This document shows positions 27,045 through 35,070 of a stretch of 48,152 bases of DNA, piece after piece; the stretch's first letter is position 1, and each line of letters begins with the position of its first letter. Position numbers and translations under genes: made by a program. Source of the DNA: Nitrospinaceae bacterium (GTDB lineage Bacteria; Nitrospinota; Nitrospinia; Nitrospinales; Nitrospinaceae); assembly GCA_028278405.1 (NCBI GenBank), contig JANQEK010000010.1, forward strand, positions 1-48,152. Direction: 5' to 3'. Below the pieces are notes generated by a model, which ran no database searches, was not told the DNA's origin, and was given only the letters and a program-made list of their open reading frames with translations.

Positions 27045-28496
27045 ATGCATCAGCCCACCATTGCCCAGGCAAAACACCAACTGCTTGAAAAAAAATATTC
27101 CGCGGTGGAACTTCTGGATGCCGTCTACAAGCGAATCGATGCGGTGGACGACCAAGTGCAAGCCTATATCCACCTGACACGCGACATCGCACACCGGCAG
27201 GCGGAGGAAGCGGACAAGAAGCTCGCTGCCGGGGAAGACTCGCCGTTGTTGGGAGTTCCCATTGCCCTCAAGGATTTGATCTGTATGAAAGACACACCGA
27301 CCACCTGCGCCTCGCACATTCTGGAAAAGTTTGTGTCACCGTATGACGCCACCGTCGTCCAACGGTTGAAAGCAGCCGGAGCGGTGTTGATCGGCAAAAC
27401 CAATATGGACGAATTCGCGATGGGTTCGTCCAACGAAAACTCTTATTTCCACGTCACCAAAAACCCCTGGGACTTGAGTCGGGTTCCCGGTGGTTCCAGC
27501 GGCGGCTCGGGCGCAGCCGTGGCGGCTAACGAATGCATGGGCGCTCTGGGGAGTGATACTGGCGGGTCCATCCGCCAGCCGGCGGCATTCTGCGGAATCA
27601 CCGGGCTCAAACCGACCTATGGCCGGGTGTCGCGATTCGGACTGGTGGCGTTTGCTTCGTCCTTCGACCAGATCGGACCAATGACCAAAACAGTGGAAGA
27701 CGCGGCGATACTCATGAATGTCATCGGCGGGCACGATCCGATGGACTCCACATCCGCTGATGTCCCGCTACCGGACTTTACTGCGGCTTTATCGAACGAT
27801 ATTAAAGGACTCAAAGTCGGTATCCCTAAGGAGTATTTCGGGAAAGGTCTGGATCCCAACGTCGAAAAGGCGGTGCAGGAAGCCATTAAAACGCTGGAAT
27901 CGATGGGCCTGCAAACGGTTGAAGTGTCGCTGCCGCACACCGAGTATGCCGTGGCGACGTATTACATCCTCGCCTGCGCGGAAGCCAGCGCCAATCTATC
28001 ACGCTACGACGGTGTCAAGTACGGCTACCGTTCAGAACACGCCGACAACCTGATGGACATGTACACCAACACACGTGAGGAAGGTTTCGGCGAAGAAGTG
28101 AAACGAAGAATTCTATTGGGCACATTCGTGCTCAGTTCGGGTTATTACGACGCCTACTACTTGAAAGGACAGAAAGTACGGACGCTGATCAAACAGGATT
28201 TCGACGAAGCTTACAAAAAATGCGATTTGATGGCTGGACCCATTGCGCCGGCACCGGCTTTCAAACTGGGCGAGAAACTGGATGATCCTCTACAGATGTA
28301 CCTATCAGATATTTTTACTATCTCCGCCAACCTCGCGGGTACTCCGGCGATATCGATTCCCTGCGGTCAGTCCCAGGATAATTTGCCTATCGGCTTGCAG
28401 TTGATGGGCAAACATTTTGATGAAGCCACGCTCCTCAATGTCGCCCATAAGTACCAGCAGGCCACCGAGCACCACCTCCAACACCCGGTTCTATAG
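27045..28496 (+). CDS. gatA: Asp/Glu-tRNA amidotransferase subunit A
   Basis: Amidase subunit that releases ammonia from glutamine for transamidation. The 483 residues have the amidase signature: Lys in [16 protein letters not shown], the Ser-rich [14 protein letters not shown], and [14 protein letters not shown] with the nucleophilic Ser. The ATG at 27045 is chosen because it follows the gatC stop and gives the family N-terminus ([19 protein letters not shown]). gatB is not in the window. Confidence 0.98.
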   Translation: MHQPTIAQAKHQLLEKKYSAVELLDAVYKRIDAVDDQVQAYIHLTRDIAHRQAEEADKKLAAGEDSPLLGVPIALKDLICMKDTPTTCASHILEKFVSPYDATVVQRLKAAGAVLIGKTNMDEFAMGSSNENSYFHVTKNPWDLSRVPGGSSGGSGAAVAANECMGALGSDTGGSIRQPAAFCGITGLKPTYGRVSRFGLVAFASSFDQIGPMTKTVEDAAILMNVIGGHDPMDSTSADVPLPDFTAALSNDIKGLKVGIPKEYFGKGLDPNVEKAVQEAIKTLESMGLQTVEVSLPHTEYAVATYYILACAEASANLSRYDGVKYGYRSEHADNLMDMYTNTREEGFGEEVKRRILLGTFVLSSGYYDAYYLKGQKVRTLIKQDFDEAYKKCDLMAGPIAPAPAFKLGEKLDDPLQMYLSDIFTISANLAGTPAISIPCGQSQDNLPIGLQLMGKHFDEATLLNVAHKYQQATEHHLQHPVL

Positions 28497-28584
28497 ACCT
28501 TCTCAACCCCCCATTGACATTAGCAGCCACTTGCAATACCGTTTTGGATTACCGATGATTTCAGACCTCTGACGGAGGAACTTT

Positions 28585-29535
28585 ATGAGCCAAACCGGAA
28601 AAGTTACGGCTTCTGTACTCAACTTCAGGCCGGAGCCTTCGACCCGGCGTCCCCCACTCGGCCAACTCAAACGCGGCGACCTTGTTAAGATCATCGGCAA
28701 GGAGGGAAACTGGTACAAAATTCAATCCGGCGATAGAACCGGATATGTGTTTGGAAATTTTTTGGAGATCCAGGACGACCAGCCTTTCCATCAGTTTTTA
28801 CTCGAGCAGCAAGCCTTGCAGACGCATCCGCTGGAACCTTCCTCAAGTGAAACCATAACCATCGAGACGGATTTTTCGAGAAATGAAAAACAGGTGGCTC
28901 GAACCTGGAACCGGTTCGGCGGCTTGATCGGGAAACTGAGCGATGTGGTCGACATCGATCCCGGAGCGGCTCTTGCGGTACTGGTAGTGGAATCAAGTGG
29001 CAGAGGCTTTTCCCAGGACGGACGCATGGTCATCCGGTTCGAAAATCATAAGTTCCTGAAATATTACGGTAAGAAACATCCGGACACGTTTAAATCCCAT
29101 TTCAAGTACAACCAGGACAAACGATGGTTGGGGCATCAATTCCGTAAATCGCCCACTGGCCGATGGAAAAAGTTTCACGGCAACCAGTCCAGAGAGTGGG
29201 AGGTATTCGACTTTGCACAAGGTTTGAATGCATCGGCCGCCCGTCGTTCGATCAGCATGGGACTGCCGCAGATTATGGGATTCAATTATGCCGCGATCGG
29301 TTACGACTCGGTGAGTGAGATGTTCGACAACTTCTCAAATGACATCCGTTTTCATATTCTGGGGCTGTTCGATTTTATTCGGGGGGCAGGCAACACCTCA
29401 CGTATGCTTCAGGCCCTGCAAACTGGGAACTTTGAACAGTTTGCCAGCCGTTACAACGGTCCCGGCCAAGCCGCCAAATATGGAGACTGGATCGATGCCA
29501 GATTTGAAACCTTCAATCAAATTTCAAACTTGTAA
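28585..29535 (+). CDS. SH3b domain plus N-acetylmuramidase (DUF3380-type) protein
   Basis: A 316-residue putative cell-wall hydrolase. Residues ~1-62 form a bacterial SH3 domain (VTASVLNFRPEPSTRRPPLG, WYKIQSGDRTGYVFGNFLEI); residues ~105-310 match the N-acetylmuramidase family found in phage endolysins (ALAVLVVESSGRGF with the catalytic-type Glu, MVIRFENHKF, SMGLPQIMGFN, ARYNGPGQAA-like SRYNGPGQAAKYG). There is no signal peptide or membrane helix and no holin or phage gene nearby. It could be a domesticated endolysin, a recycling enzyme or a secreted effector. Shine-Dalgarno GGAGGA precedes the ATG. Confidence 0.85.
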   Translation: MSQTGKVTASVLNFRPEPSTRRPPLGQLKRGDLVKIIGKEGNWYKIQSGDRTGYVFGNFLEIQDDQPFHQFLLEQQALQTHPLEPSSSETITIETDFSRNEKQVARTWNRFGGLIGKLSDVVDIDPGAALAVLVVESSGRGFSQDGRMVIRFENHKFLKYYGKKHPDTFKSHFKYNQDKRWLGHQFRKSPTGRWKKFHGNQSREWEVFDFAQGLNASAARRSISMGLPQIMGFNYAAIGYDSVSEMFDNFSNDIRFHILGLFDFIRGAGNTSRMLQALQTGNFEQFASRYNGPGQAAKYGDWIDARFETFNQISNL

Positions 29536-29541
29536 CAAGTT
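29527..29541. other. Palindromic hairpin shared by two convergent stop codons
   Basis: AACTTG-TAA-CAAGTT: perfect 6-bp arms. The 3-nt loop is exactly the TAA stop of the muramidase gene on the plus strand; on the minus strand the palindrome overlaps the stop of the dehydrogenase gene. A second inverted repeat (CCCGT/ACGGG, 29549-29565) lies beside it. Confidence 0.55.
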
Positions 29542-30475
29542 ATACGTGCCCGTTCTTAAGACGGGGAATCAATTCCTCGATAAACAGATCCAGGTAATGG
29601 GGAGAAGCGGCGGACAAGTGCGGTTGAATGAGCACGTTTTCCATTGCCCACAGCTCGGAAGTTTCAGGAAGGGGCTCGGTTTCGAACACATCAAGGTAAG
29701 CGCCGGCAATATATTTCTCCCTTAGGGCGTGAACCAGGTCGATTTCCCGATAGGCGTTACCGCGTCCAACGTTGTATACGACACAGTGTCGCGGAAGCTG
29801 TTTAAAATGATTGCGGGTGAGTAACCCCTGCGTGTCCGCTTCACCGGGCAGAACGACGATCAGGTGATCGGTCTCCGGCAAAACCTGCGCCAACTGATCG
29901 GCGTTCACAATCTTATCGCCGTCATCAAAATAATCCGGCGGATCGATGGCCCGGCGTTTCACTCCGGTGAGGTAACACCCGAAGGGTTTAAAGACCCGGC
30001 CCAGGGTCTGGCCGATACGTCCGAACCCAAGGATCGTTACCTTTTTCTGATGTAGAGAAGTGATCCGTTGAGACAGTTTGACACGGGCCCACTTTTTCTT
30101 TTTCTGAAGATCATGTGAAAACTGAAAAGCTTTGCAGAAGTAAAGGGCCGCCCCCAGGACGCTCTCAGCCATCATCAGCCCGTGAAAACCTCCAAACAGC
30201 ACGGTCAGGTTGGAGCCCGGTTCGACCTCTATCCAGTCCTTACCGGCGGCGGGGGTGGCAATCCACTTCAGATGAGGTGAAATTTCTTCCCATTCAGGCT
30301 TGAAATACCACACAATTACCCCCTCCGCAGAAGGCAGGCTGGCCAGAAATTCCTTTGAATTTCGGCAAACTACAACCGAAACCTTCTCCAAGTGTCTACT
30401 AATTTGCTCCTTATGGCGATCATGAAAGTTCCAGGCTTCCACATGGGGATGGGTCAGATAGACCAAAATTTTCAT
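29540..30475 (-). CDS. D-2-hydroxyacid dehydrogenase (GhrA-like)
   Basis: NAD(P)-dependent dehydrogenase of 2-hydroxyacids, perhaps a glyoxylate/hydroxypyruvate reductase. The 311 residues show the Rossmann motif ILGFGRIGQTLG, YNVGRGNAYREIDLV (catalytic-type Arg region), YLDVFETEPLP (Glu) and QPHLSA (His). GAGGAG precedes the ATG by about 11 bp. It converges with the muramidase gene, with only 4 bp between the two stops, and diverges from the HU gene. Confidence 0.9.
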   Translation of the reverse strand: MKILVYLTHPHVEAWNFHDRHKEQISRHLEKVSVVVCRNSKEFLASLPSAEGVIVWYFKPEWEEISPHLKWIATPAAGKDWIEVEPGSNLTVLFGGFHGLMMAESVLGAALYFCKAFQFSHDLQKKKKWARVKLSQRITSLHQKKVTILGFGRIGQTLGRVFKPFGCYLTGVKRRAIDPPDYFDDGDKIVNADQLAQVLPETDHLIVVLPGEADTQGLLTRNHFKQLPRHCVVYNVGRGNAYREIDLVHALREKYIAGAYLDVFETEPLPETSELWAMENVLIQPHLSAASPHYLDLFIEELIPRLKNGHV

Positions 30476-30615
30476 TTGGATTGAAAACTCCTCATTTAGG
30501 GGTAGTACAGCTTTCCATACACCGATTTACCAAAAACTATACAATTTTGAAACACCTCATCTAACCCCCAATTTTTAAATCATTCTAAATCAATCACTTA
30601 ATATTTTTAGGCGTT

Positions 30616-30632
30616 TTGGCACGACTTTTGAA
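30616..30632 (+). promoter_or_regulatory. -24/-12 (sigma54-like) promoter candidate of the HU gene
   Basis: TTGGCACG (30616-30623), four bases (ACTT), then TTGAA: the GG and the -12 G are 10 bases apart, as in sigma54 promoters. The -24 half is perfect; the -12 half has TTGA instead of TTGC. The predicted start is ~30 nt before the HU ATG. It lies in an AT-rich divergent spacer of ~200 bp. Confidence 0.4.
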
Positions 30633-30673
30633 GTAACAGGGTGTAATTGATAAACCTTAACCCGAGGAAGCCC

Positions 30674-31006
30674 ATGATACGCTCCGATTTAGCCAACAAA
30701 CTGGCCGCCAAAATGAATATTTCCAAGCAGGAAGCCGATCGGACCCTGCTGGCCTTCATTAATGGCATCATGACCAATCTGGAAAAAGATGGCCGTGTCG
30801 TCATTCAGGGATTCGGTTCATTCCGCCTGAAAGAGTACGAAGCCCGTATCGGCAAAAAGCCGGTAACCGGTGAGCCCATCCAGATTCCGGCCCGCAAAAA
30901 GCCGGTATTCCACGCCAGCAAGGAACTGAACCAGCTCATCAACCGTGAGCGCACAGAACGTCCGGTTTACGTGGAAACGGTACAGACTCCTGTTTTCGCG
31001 GCGTAA
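30674..31006 (+). CDS. HU/IHF family nucleoid protein
   Basis: Dimeric DNA-bending protein. The core has IRSDLANKLAAKMNISKQEADRTLLAFINGI, the GRVVIQGFGSFRL strand, then RIGKKPVTGEPIQIPARKKPVFHASKEL, with a Pro-tipped arm. At 110 residues it carries ~15-20 extra C-terminal residues (RTERPVYVETVQTPVFAA) beyond the ~90-residue family. I chose the ATG at 30674, after GAGGAAG. HU versus IHF subunit cannot be decided here. It diverges from the dehydrogenase gene. Confidence 0.93.
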   Translation: MIRSDLANKLAAKMNISKQEADRTLLAFINGIMTNLEKDGRVVIQGFGSFRLKEYEARIGKKPVTGEPIQIPARKKPVFHASKELNQLINRERTERPVYVETVQTPVFAA

Positions 31007-31046
31007 GAGAAGAAATTATTGCCCAAATCCGCTCAGCGGTATCTTG

Positions 31047-31055
31047 TGTTATAAT
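31047..31055 (+). promoter_or_regulatory. Extended -10 promoter of the zinc-ribbon gene
   Basis: TGTTATAAT: TG, one base, then a perfect TATAAT (31050-31055). No good -35 is visible, as expected for extended -10 promoters. It implies a ~83-nt leader. Confidence 0.5.
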
Positions 31056-31081
31056 TTCCTCACTTGATTGATTTTCGAACC

Positions 31082-31114
31082 GAGGGAGGTTTGGGGACAC
31101 CCAGCCTTTCCCTC
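31082..31114 (+). promoter_or_regulatory. Stable leader hairpin upstream of the zinc-ribbon gene
   Basis: GAGGGA (31082-31087) pairs with TCCCTC (31109-31114); inside, GGTTTGGG pairs with CCCAGCC with one bulge. The 3' strand CTTTCCCTC is also roughly complementary to the Shine-Dalgarno GAGGAAA (31132-31138), so an alternative fold could hide it. Confidence 0.4.
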
Positions 31115-31144
31115 AGTCCGAAATCCCCAACGAGGAAACTGGAT

Positions 31145-31417
31145 ATGAGCGATCCCAACACCTGCAGTAAATGCGGTGCGAAAAGCATCCTAAAGGGGGA
31201 GATCGGTCTTCGTACCAGCAAGGACCTCGAACTGATCATGGTCGTCCGTAAAGACCATGGCATTGAGAAGAAGGTTCCTCTCCAACCGCGGGTCTGTGCC
31301 CAATGCGGATTCGTCGACCTGTTTGTCGAAAATCCCGAGAACCTGAAAATCACCTCCGGTGACAAGCCGGTCGATCCCGGTTTCAAACAACGCCCCCTTC
31401 TCGAATACGATTTCTGA
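31145..31417 (+). CDS. Small zinc-ribbon protein
   Basis: A 90-residue protein with two CxxC pairs (C7/C10 in CSKCG and C51/C54 in CAQCG), the spacing of a zinc ribbon, separated by a charged stretch. The ATG at 31145 follows GAGGAAA. The family name is unknown to me; proteins of this shape often bind nucleic acid or a partner protein. It has its own promoter and a structured leader, unusual for so small a gene. Confidence 0.8.
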   Translation: MSDPNTCSKCGAKSILKGEIGLRTSKDLELIMVVRKDHGIEKKVPLQPRVCAQCGFVDLFVENPENLKITSGDKPVDPGFKQRPLLEYDF

Positions 31418-31554
31418 ACCCCATTTTTGCCTCCCATCACCGCTCAGATTTTTCTCCCGAAAACTCTTGTCTTCAATTTGTGATTAAGTAAAAATACAAA
31501 GAGAGTCTTCCAATCCCCAATCGAAACGCTCACGTTCGCAAACAGGGGTTCCAG

Positions 31555-32238
31555 ATGGGCAGTATCACAAAAGGTCAGGCGCACTTTCTCCTTTTAAAAA
31601 TTCATTCCCTGACCGGTCTGGTTCCCATCGGTCTGTTCCTGACGTTTCATCTTCTCGTCAACTCATTGAGAACCGTCGGAGTGCTTCCCTACCAGTGGAG
31701 CATCGACGTGATCAACAACCTTCCCTTTCTGATCTGGATTGAAATATTTTTTATTTATATCCCACTTCTATTCCACTCCTTCATGGGCTTCTACATCACT
31801 CAAGTTGCGAAAATGAATGCGATCCGGTATCGCTATCCCCGCAACTGGATGTATGTGATGCAGCGACTCACAGGCGCCGTGGTGTTTGTGTTTCTCATTT
31901 ATCACATGGGAACGACAGTGGTCCCGAAAATTTGGAACGGCCATCATTTGTTTGAAGCGGCACCTTTTTTGATTGAAGTGATGAATCAGGAGTTCGCCAC
32001 CTGGACAGGAAGGATTATTTATCTTGTGGGGATCCTGAGCGCCACCTTTCATTTCGCCAACGGACTCTGGGCGTTCTGCATTTCCTGGGGGATCATTATA
32101 GGACCGAGGGCGCAACGCAACGCCAGTATCGTGTTCATGTTGTTTGGTGGGGTGCTGACGGTTCTCGGATTCGCCACGGTTCTCGAATTCTCATTGCATC
32201 CTGTAGACGTCGAGCCGACTCTCAAGGGAGCCTTCTGA
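31555..32238 (+). CDS. sdhC: Succinate dehydrogenase/fumarate reductase cytochrome b subunit
   Basis: Single membrane-anchor subunit of the b558 type, as in Bacillus SQR and Wolinella fumarate reductase: 227 residues, five hydrophobic helices, with conserved His in FLTFHLLVN, LLFHSFMGFYI, FLIYHMGTT and SATFHFANGLW as likely ligands of two hemes. These enzymes use menaquinone. No SdhD gene is present, consistent with this type. AGGGG lies before the ATG; its stop overlaps the sdhA start by one base. Confidence 0.93.
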   Translation: MGSITKGQAHFLLLKIHSLTGLVPIGLFLTFHLLVNSLRTVGVLPYQWSIDVINNLPFLIWIEIFFIYIPLLFHSFMGFYITQVAKMNAIRYRYPRNWMYVMQRLTGAVVFVFLIYHMGTTVVPKIWNGHHLFEAAPFLIEVMNQEFATWTGRIIYLVGILSATFHFANGLWAFCISWGIIIGPRAQRNASIVFMLFGGVLTVLGFATVLEFSLHPVDVEPTLKGAF

Positions 32239-34178
32239 TGCCGAAACGCAAACCCCAATTTATTGTGATCGGCGGAGGACTGGCCGGACTGGCGGCCACC
32301 ATGAAATTGTGCGAGGACAAAGCCAGGGTCACTCTTGTCTCGTACCAGCCCGTCAAGCGATCCCATTCCGTCTGTGCTCAGGGCGGCATCAACGCTGCCA
32401 TTGACACCAAGGGCGAAGGCGATTCACCGGAAACGCATTTTTATGACACCGTCAAGGGCGGGGATTTTCTGGCGCATCAGCCGCTGGTGCGGGACATGTG
32501 TCATCAGGCTCCGGCCATTGTTCATTTGATGGACCGGTTGGGAGTCGCCTTCAACCGAACACCGGAAGGGCACCTCGAGTTCCGCCGGTTCGGCGGTACC
32601 CTGTTCTCCCGCACGGCATTTGCGGGGGCCACCACCGGACAACAATTGCTTTACGCACTTGACGAGCAGGTCCGTCGTTACGAACACGACGGACAGGTAC
32701 AAAAACTGGAATGGCACGAATACCTCTCCGCCATCCTCGATTCCCAAGGTGTCTGCCGCGGGGCGGTACTGCATGATCTCCATACTGGAGAAATTTTTTC
32801 CGCCAAGGGGGATGCGGTGATTCTCGCCACTGGCGGACCTGCTCAGGTTTACGGCAAAACCACCGGTTCGACCGTGTGTAATGGCGTCGCCACCACCGCC
32901 GCTTATCTGCAGGGCGCCAAATACGCCAATGGTGAATTCATTCAGGTGCATCCCACCGCTATCCCCGGACAAGACAAACTGCGATTGATGAGCGAATCGG
33001 CGCGTGGGGAAGGAGGTCGCATTTGGGTCCCCAGAAAAAAGAACGACGATCGTGATCCACTCACGATTCCGGAAAGCGAACGCTACTATTTTCTGGAGGA
33101 AAACCATCCGCGCTTCGGCAACCTGGTGCCACGCGATGTCGCCAGCCGGGAAATTCATGACGTCGTATACAACAAGGAGCTGGGCGTCGAAGGTCAACCC
33201 ATGGTGTACCTCGATCTGACCCATCAATCCGAAGAATTTCTGGAACACCGGCTGGGAGGCATTCTCGACATCTACGCCAAGTTCACGGGTGACAACCCCA
33301 AAAAAGTGCCGATGAAAATTTTTCCGGCGGTGCATTATTCCATGGGCGGCATTTGGACCGACTACGAAAGCAATGGCAGCGGCCTGATCGACCATCAGTC
33401 CCCGCGCAACCAGATGACTTCCATACAGGGATTGTACGCTGCGGGAGAATGCGACTATCAATTCCACGGCGCCAACCGCCTGGGTGCCAATTCCCTGCTG
33501 AGTTGCATCTATACCGGGCTGATGATGGGACCGGGATTGATCCAGTACAGCCGAAATCTCAATTCGCATTTTGAGGATGTGCCTTCTTCGGTATTCGACC
33601 AGGCGCGCGACCAGTGGCAGGGCCGCATGCAGTCCTTCAAACAAATGAAGGGACCGGAAAACCCCTACGTCCTACACCAGGAACTGGGCGATATCCTGCT
33701 GGCTAACGTGCTGATCGTCCGGGAAAACTCCAAGCTTGAGAAAGCACTTACTCAGATCAGCGATTTGGAAATCCGTTTCAAAAATGTGCAATGCCTCGAC
33801 ACCACCCATTGGTCCAACCCTGCGCCCAGTATGATCCAGCAACTATTCTGCCAGATACAGCTTGCTAAAATCATCACCCAGGGAGCCCTGGTCCGGAACG
33901 AATTTCGTGGCGCACATTACAAACCGGAATACGATTTGAACCAGCCCAAAGATTTCGATCCGCATGAATACGTCGAGTACATCGAGAAGAAGCAATACGG
34001 TGAAGTCCTTGAGAGTGAGTTTCCCTCCGGACATACCGCTTACATGAAACGCTACGAAGAATGTAACGAACAATGGTTGAAAACGACCATCGCAAAACAT
34101 AATAACAATCAGCCGGAGATCAGCTTTGAAGAAGTAAACACTTCACTGGTCCAGCCCCGGCCGCGAAAATACGATTGA
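32238..34178 (+). CDS. sdhA: Succinate dehydrogenase/fumarate reductase flavoprotein subunit
   Basis: Catalytic subunit interconverting succinate and fumarate. The 646 residues show the dinucleotide motif IGGGLAGLAA (~11-20), the covalent-FAD His at residue 43 (RSHSVCAQGGINAA), HPTAIPG, the catalytic-loop SESARGEGGRIWV, and the C-terminal capping helices. This is the Bacillus/Wolinella-like branch, matching the five-helix cytochrome b. Direction (oxidation or reduction) cannot be read from sequence. Confidence 0.96.
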   Translation: MPKRKPQFIVIGGGLAGLAATMKLCEDKARVTLVSYQPVKRSHSVCAQGGINAAIDTKGEGDSPETHFYDTVKGGDFLAHQPLVRDMCHQAPAIVHLMDRLGVAFNRTPEGHLEFRRFGGTLFSRTAFAGATTGQQLLYALDEQVRRYEHDGQVQKLEWHEYLSAILDSQGVCRGAVLHDLHTGEIFSAKGDAVILATGGPAQVYGKTTGSTVCNGVATTAAYLQGAKYANGEFIQVHPTAIPGQDKLRLMSESARGEGGRIWVPRKKNDDRDPLTIPESERYYFLEENHPRFGNLVPRDVASREIHDVVYNKELGVEGQPMVYLDLTHQSEEFLEHRLGGILDIYAKFTGDNPKKVPMKIFPAVHYSMGGIWTDYESNGSGLIDHQSPRNQMTSIQGLYAAGECDYQFHGANRLGANSLLSCIYTGLMMGPGLIQYSRNLNSHFEDVPSSVFDQARDQWQGRMQSFKQMKGPENPYVLHQELGDILLANVLIVRENSKLEKALTQISDLEIRFKNVQCLDTTHWSNPAPSMIQQLFCQIQLAKIITQGALVRNEFRGAHYKPEYDLNQPKDFDPHEYVEYIEKKQYGEVLESEFPSGHTAYMKRYEECNEQWLKTTIAKHNNNQPEISFEEVNTSLVQPRPRKYD

Positions 34179-34187
34179 AGGTGAACC

Positions 34188-34940
34188 ATGCCCGAAGATA
34201 AAACAATCCGGCTGAAAATCAAACGCCAGGATCAACCGGACTCGAAAGCTTACTGGGAGGAATTTGATCTGCCCCACAAACCCCGTGCCAACGTCATCTC
34301 CTGCCTGATGGATATCCAGATGAACCCGGTGACACGGCAGGAAAAAACCGTAACGCCCGTGGTGTGGGAAAGCAACTGCCTGGAGGAAGTCTGTGGTTCA
34401 TGCACCATGATCATCAACGGCAAGGTGCGTCAAGCCTGCACGGCACTGATAGATGCCCTGCCCCAGCCCATTGTGCTGGAACCTTTGACCAAATTTCCCA
34501 TCGTTCGCGACTTGCAGGTAGACCGGACCCGCATGTTTGAAAACCTGAAAAAAGTCAAAGCCTGGATTCATATCGATGGAACATATAACATCGGCGAAGG
34601 TCCGGTAATCCCTGAGAAACAGCGCGCCAAGGCGTACCTGTTGTCCGAATGCATGACCTGCGGATGTTGTCTGGAAGCCTGCCCTCAATTCACAAAAAAC
34701 AACAATTTTGTGGGCGCATCGACAATCAGCCAGGTAAGACTATTCAATATGCATCCCACAGGCGCGATGGAATCCGAGGAGCGTCTTGAAACGATTATGG
34801 GCGATGGCGGGATAGCCGATTGCGGCAACGCCCAGGTGTGTGTGGAAGTGTGTCCGAAGAAAATCCCGCTGACCGAATCGATCGCGGAAATCGGACGGGA
34901 GACCACATTACAATTGCTGAAAAACCTGTTTTTAAAGTAA
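34188..34940 (+). CDS. sdhB: Succinate dehydrogenase/fumarate reductase iron-sulfur subunit
   Basis: Electron-transfer subunit with three clusters. C64, C69, C72 and C84 bind [2Fe-2S] (SNCLEEVCGSC..C); C155, C158, C161 and C165 (CMTCGCCLEACP) and C212, C218 and C222 (CVEVCPKKIPL) bind the [4Fe-4S] and [3Fe-4S] clusters. The 250-residue length is normal. It lies 9 bp after sdhA in one operon. Confidence 0.96.
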   Translation: MPEDKTIRLKIKRQDQPDSKAYWEEFDLPHKPRANVISCLMDIQMNPVTRQEKTVTPVVWESNCLEEVCGSCTMIINGKVRQACTALIDALPQPIVLEPLTKFPIVRDLQVDRTRMFENLKKVKAWIHIDGTYNIGEGPVIPEKQRAKAYLLSECMTCGCCLEACPQFTKNNNFVGASTISQVRLFNMHPTGAMESEERLETIMGDGGIADCGNAQVCVEVCPKKIPLTESIAEIGRETTLQLLKNLFLK

Positions 34941-35023
34941 TTGGACCTTTACCGCATCCCGATTTTTATTTAATTCCCCTAGTCAGTCTGATATCATTAA
35001 AAATTAGGATTCAACAACCATTC

Positions 35024-35039
35024 ACCGTTGAGAAACGGT
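35024..35039 (+). promoter_or_regulatory. GNRA-loop hairpin upstream of ispH
   Basis: ACCGTT-GAGA-AACGGT: a perfect 6-bp stem closed by a GAGA tetraloop, 31 bp before the ispH ATG. There is no U-tract, so a leader element is more likely than a terminator. CAACC upstream could pair alternatively with GGTTG downstream. Confidence 0.35.
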
Positions 35040-35070
35040 TGATCCCCATATTCTTTTCGAAGGAAAACCC

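Noticed and set aside
31441-31500. Promoter candidate TTGTCT-N16-TAAAAA before sdhC and a possible FNR-like site
   Set aside because: The -35/-10 match is poor and no TTGAT-N4-ATCAA palindrome is present; too weak to list.
32424-33644. A 406-codon open frame on the minus strand across sdhA
   Set aside because: It is antisense to the strongly conserved sdhA and shows no domain, ribosome site or promoter; GC-skewed codon positions explain it.
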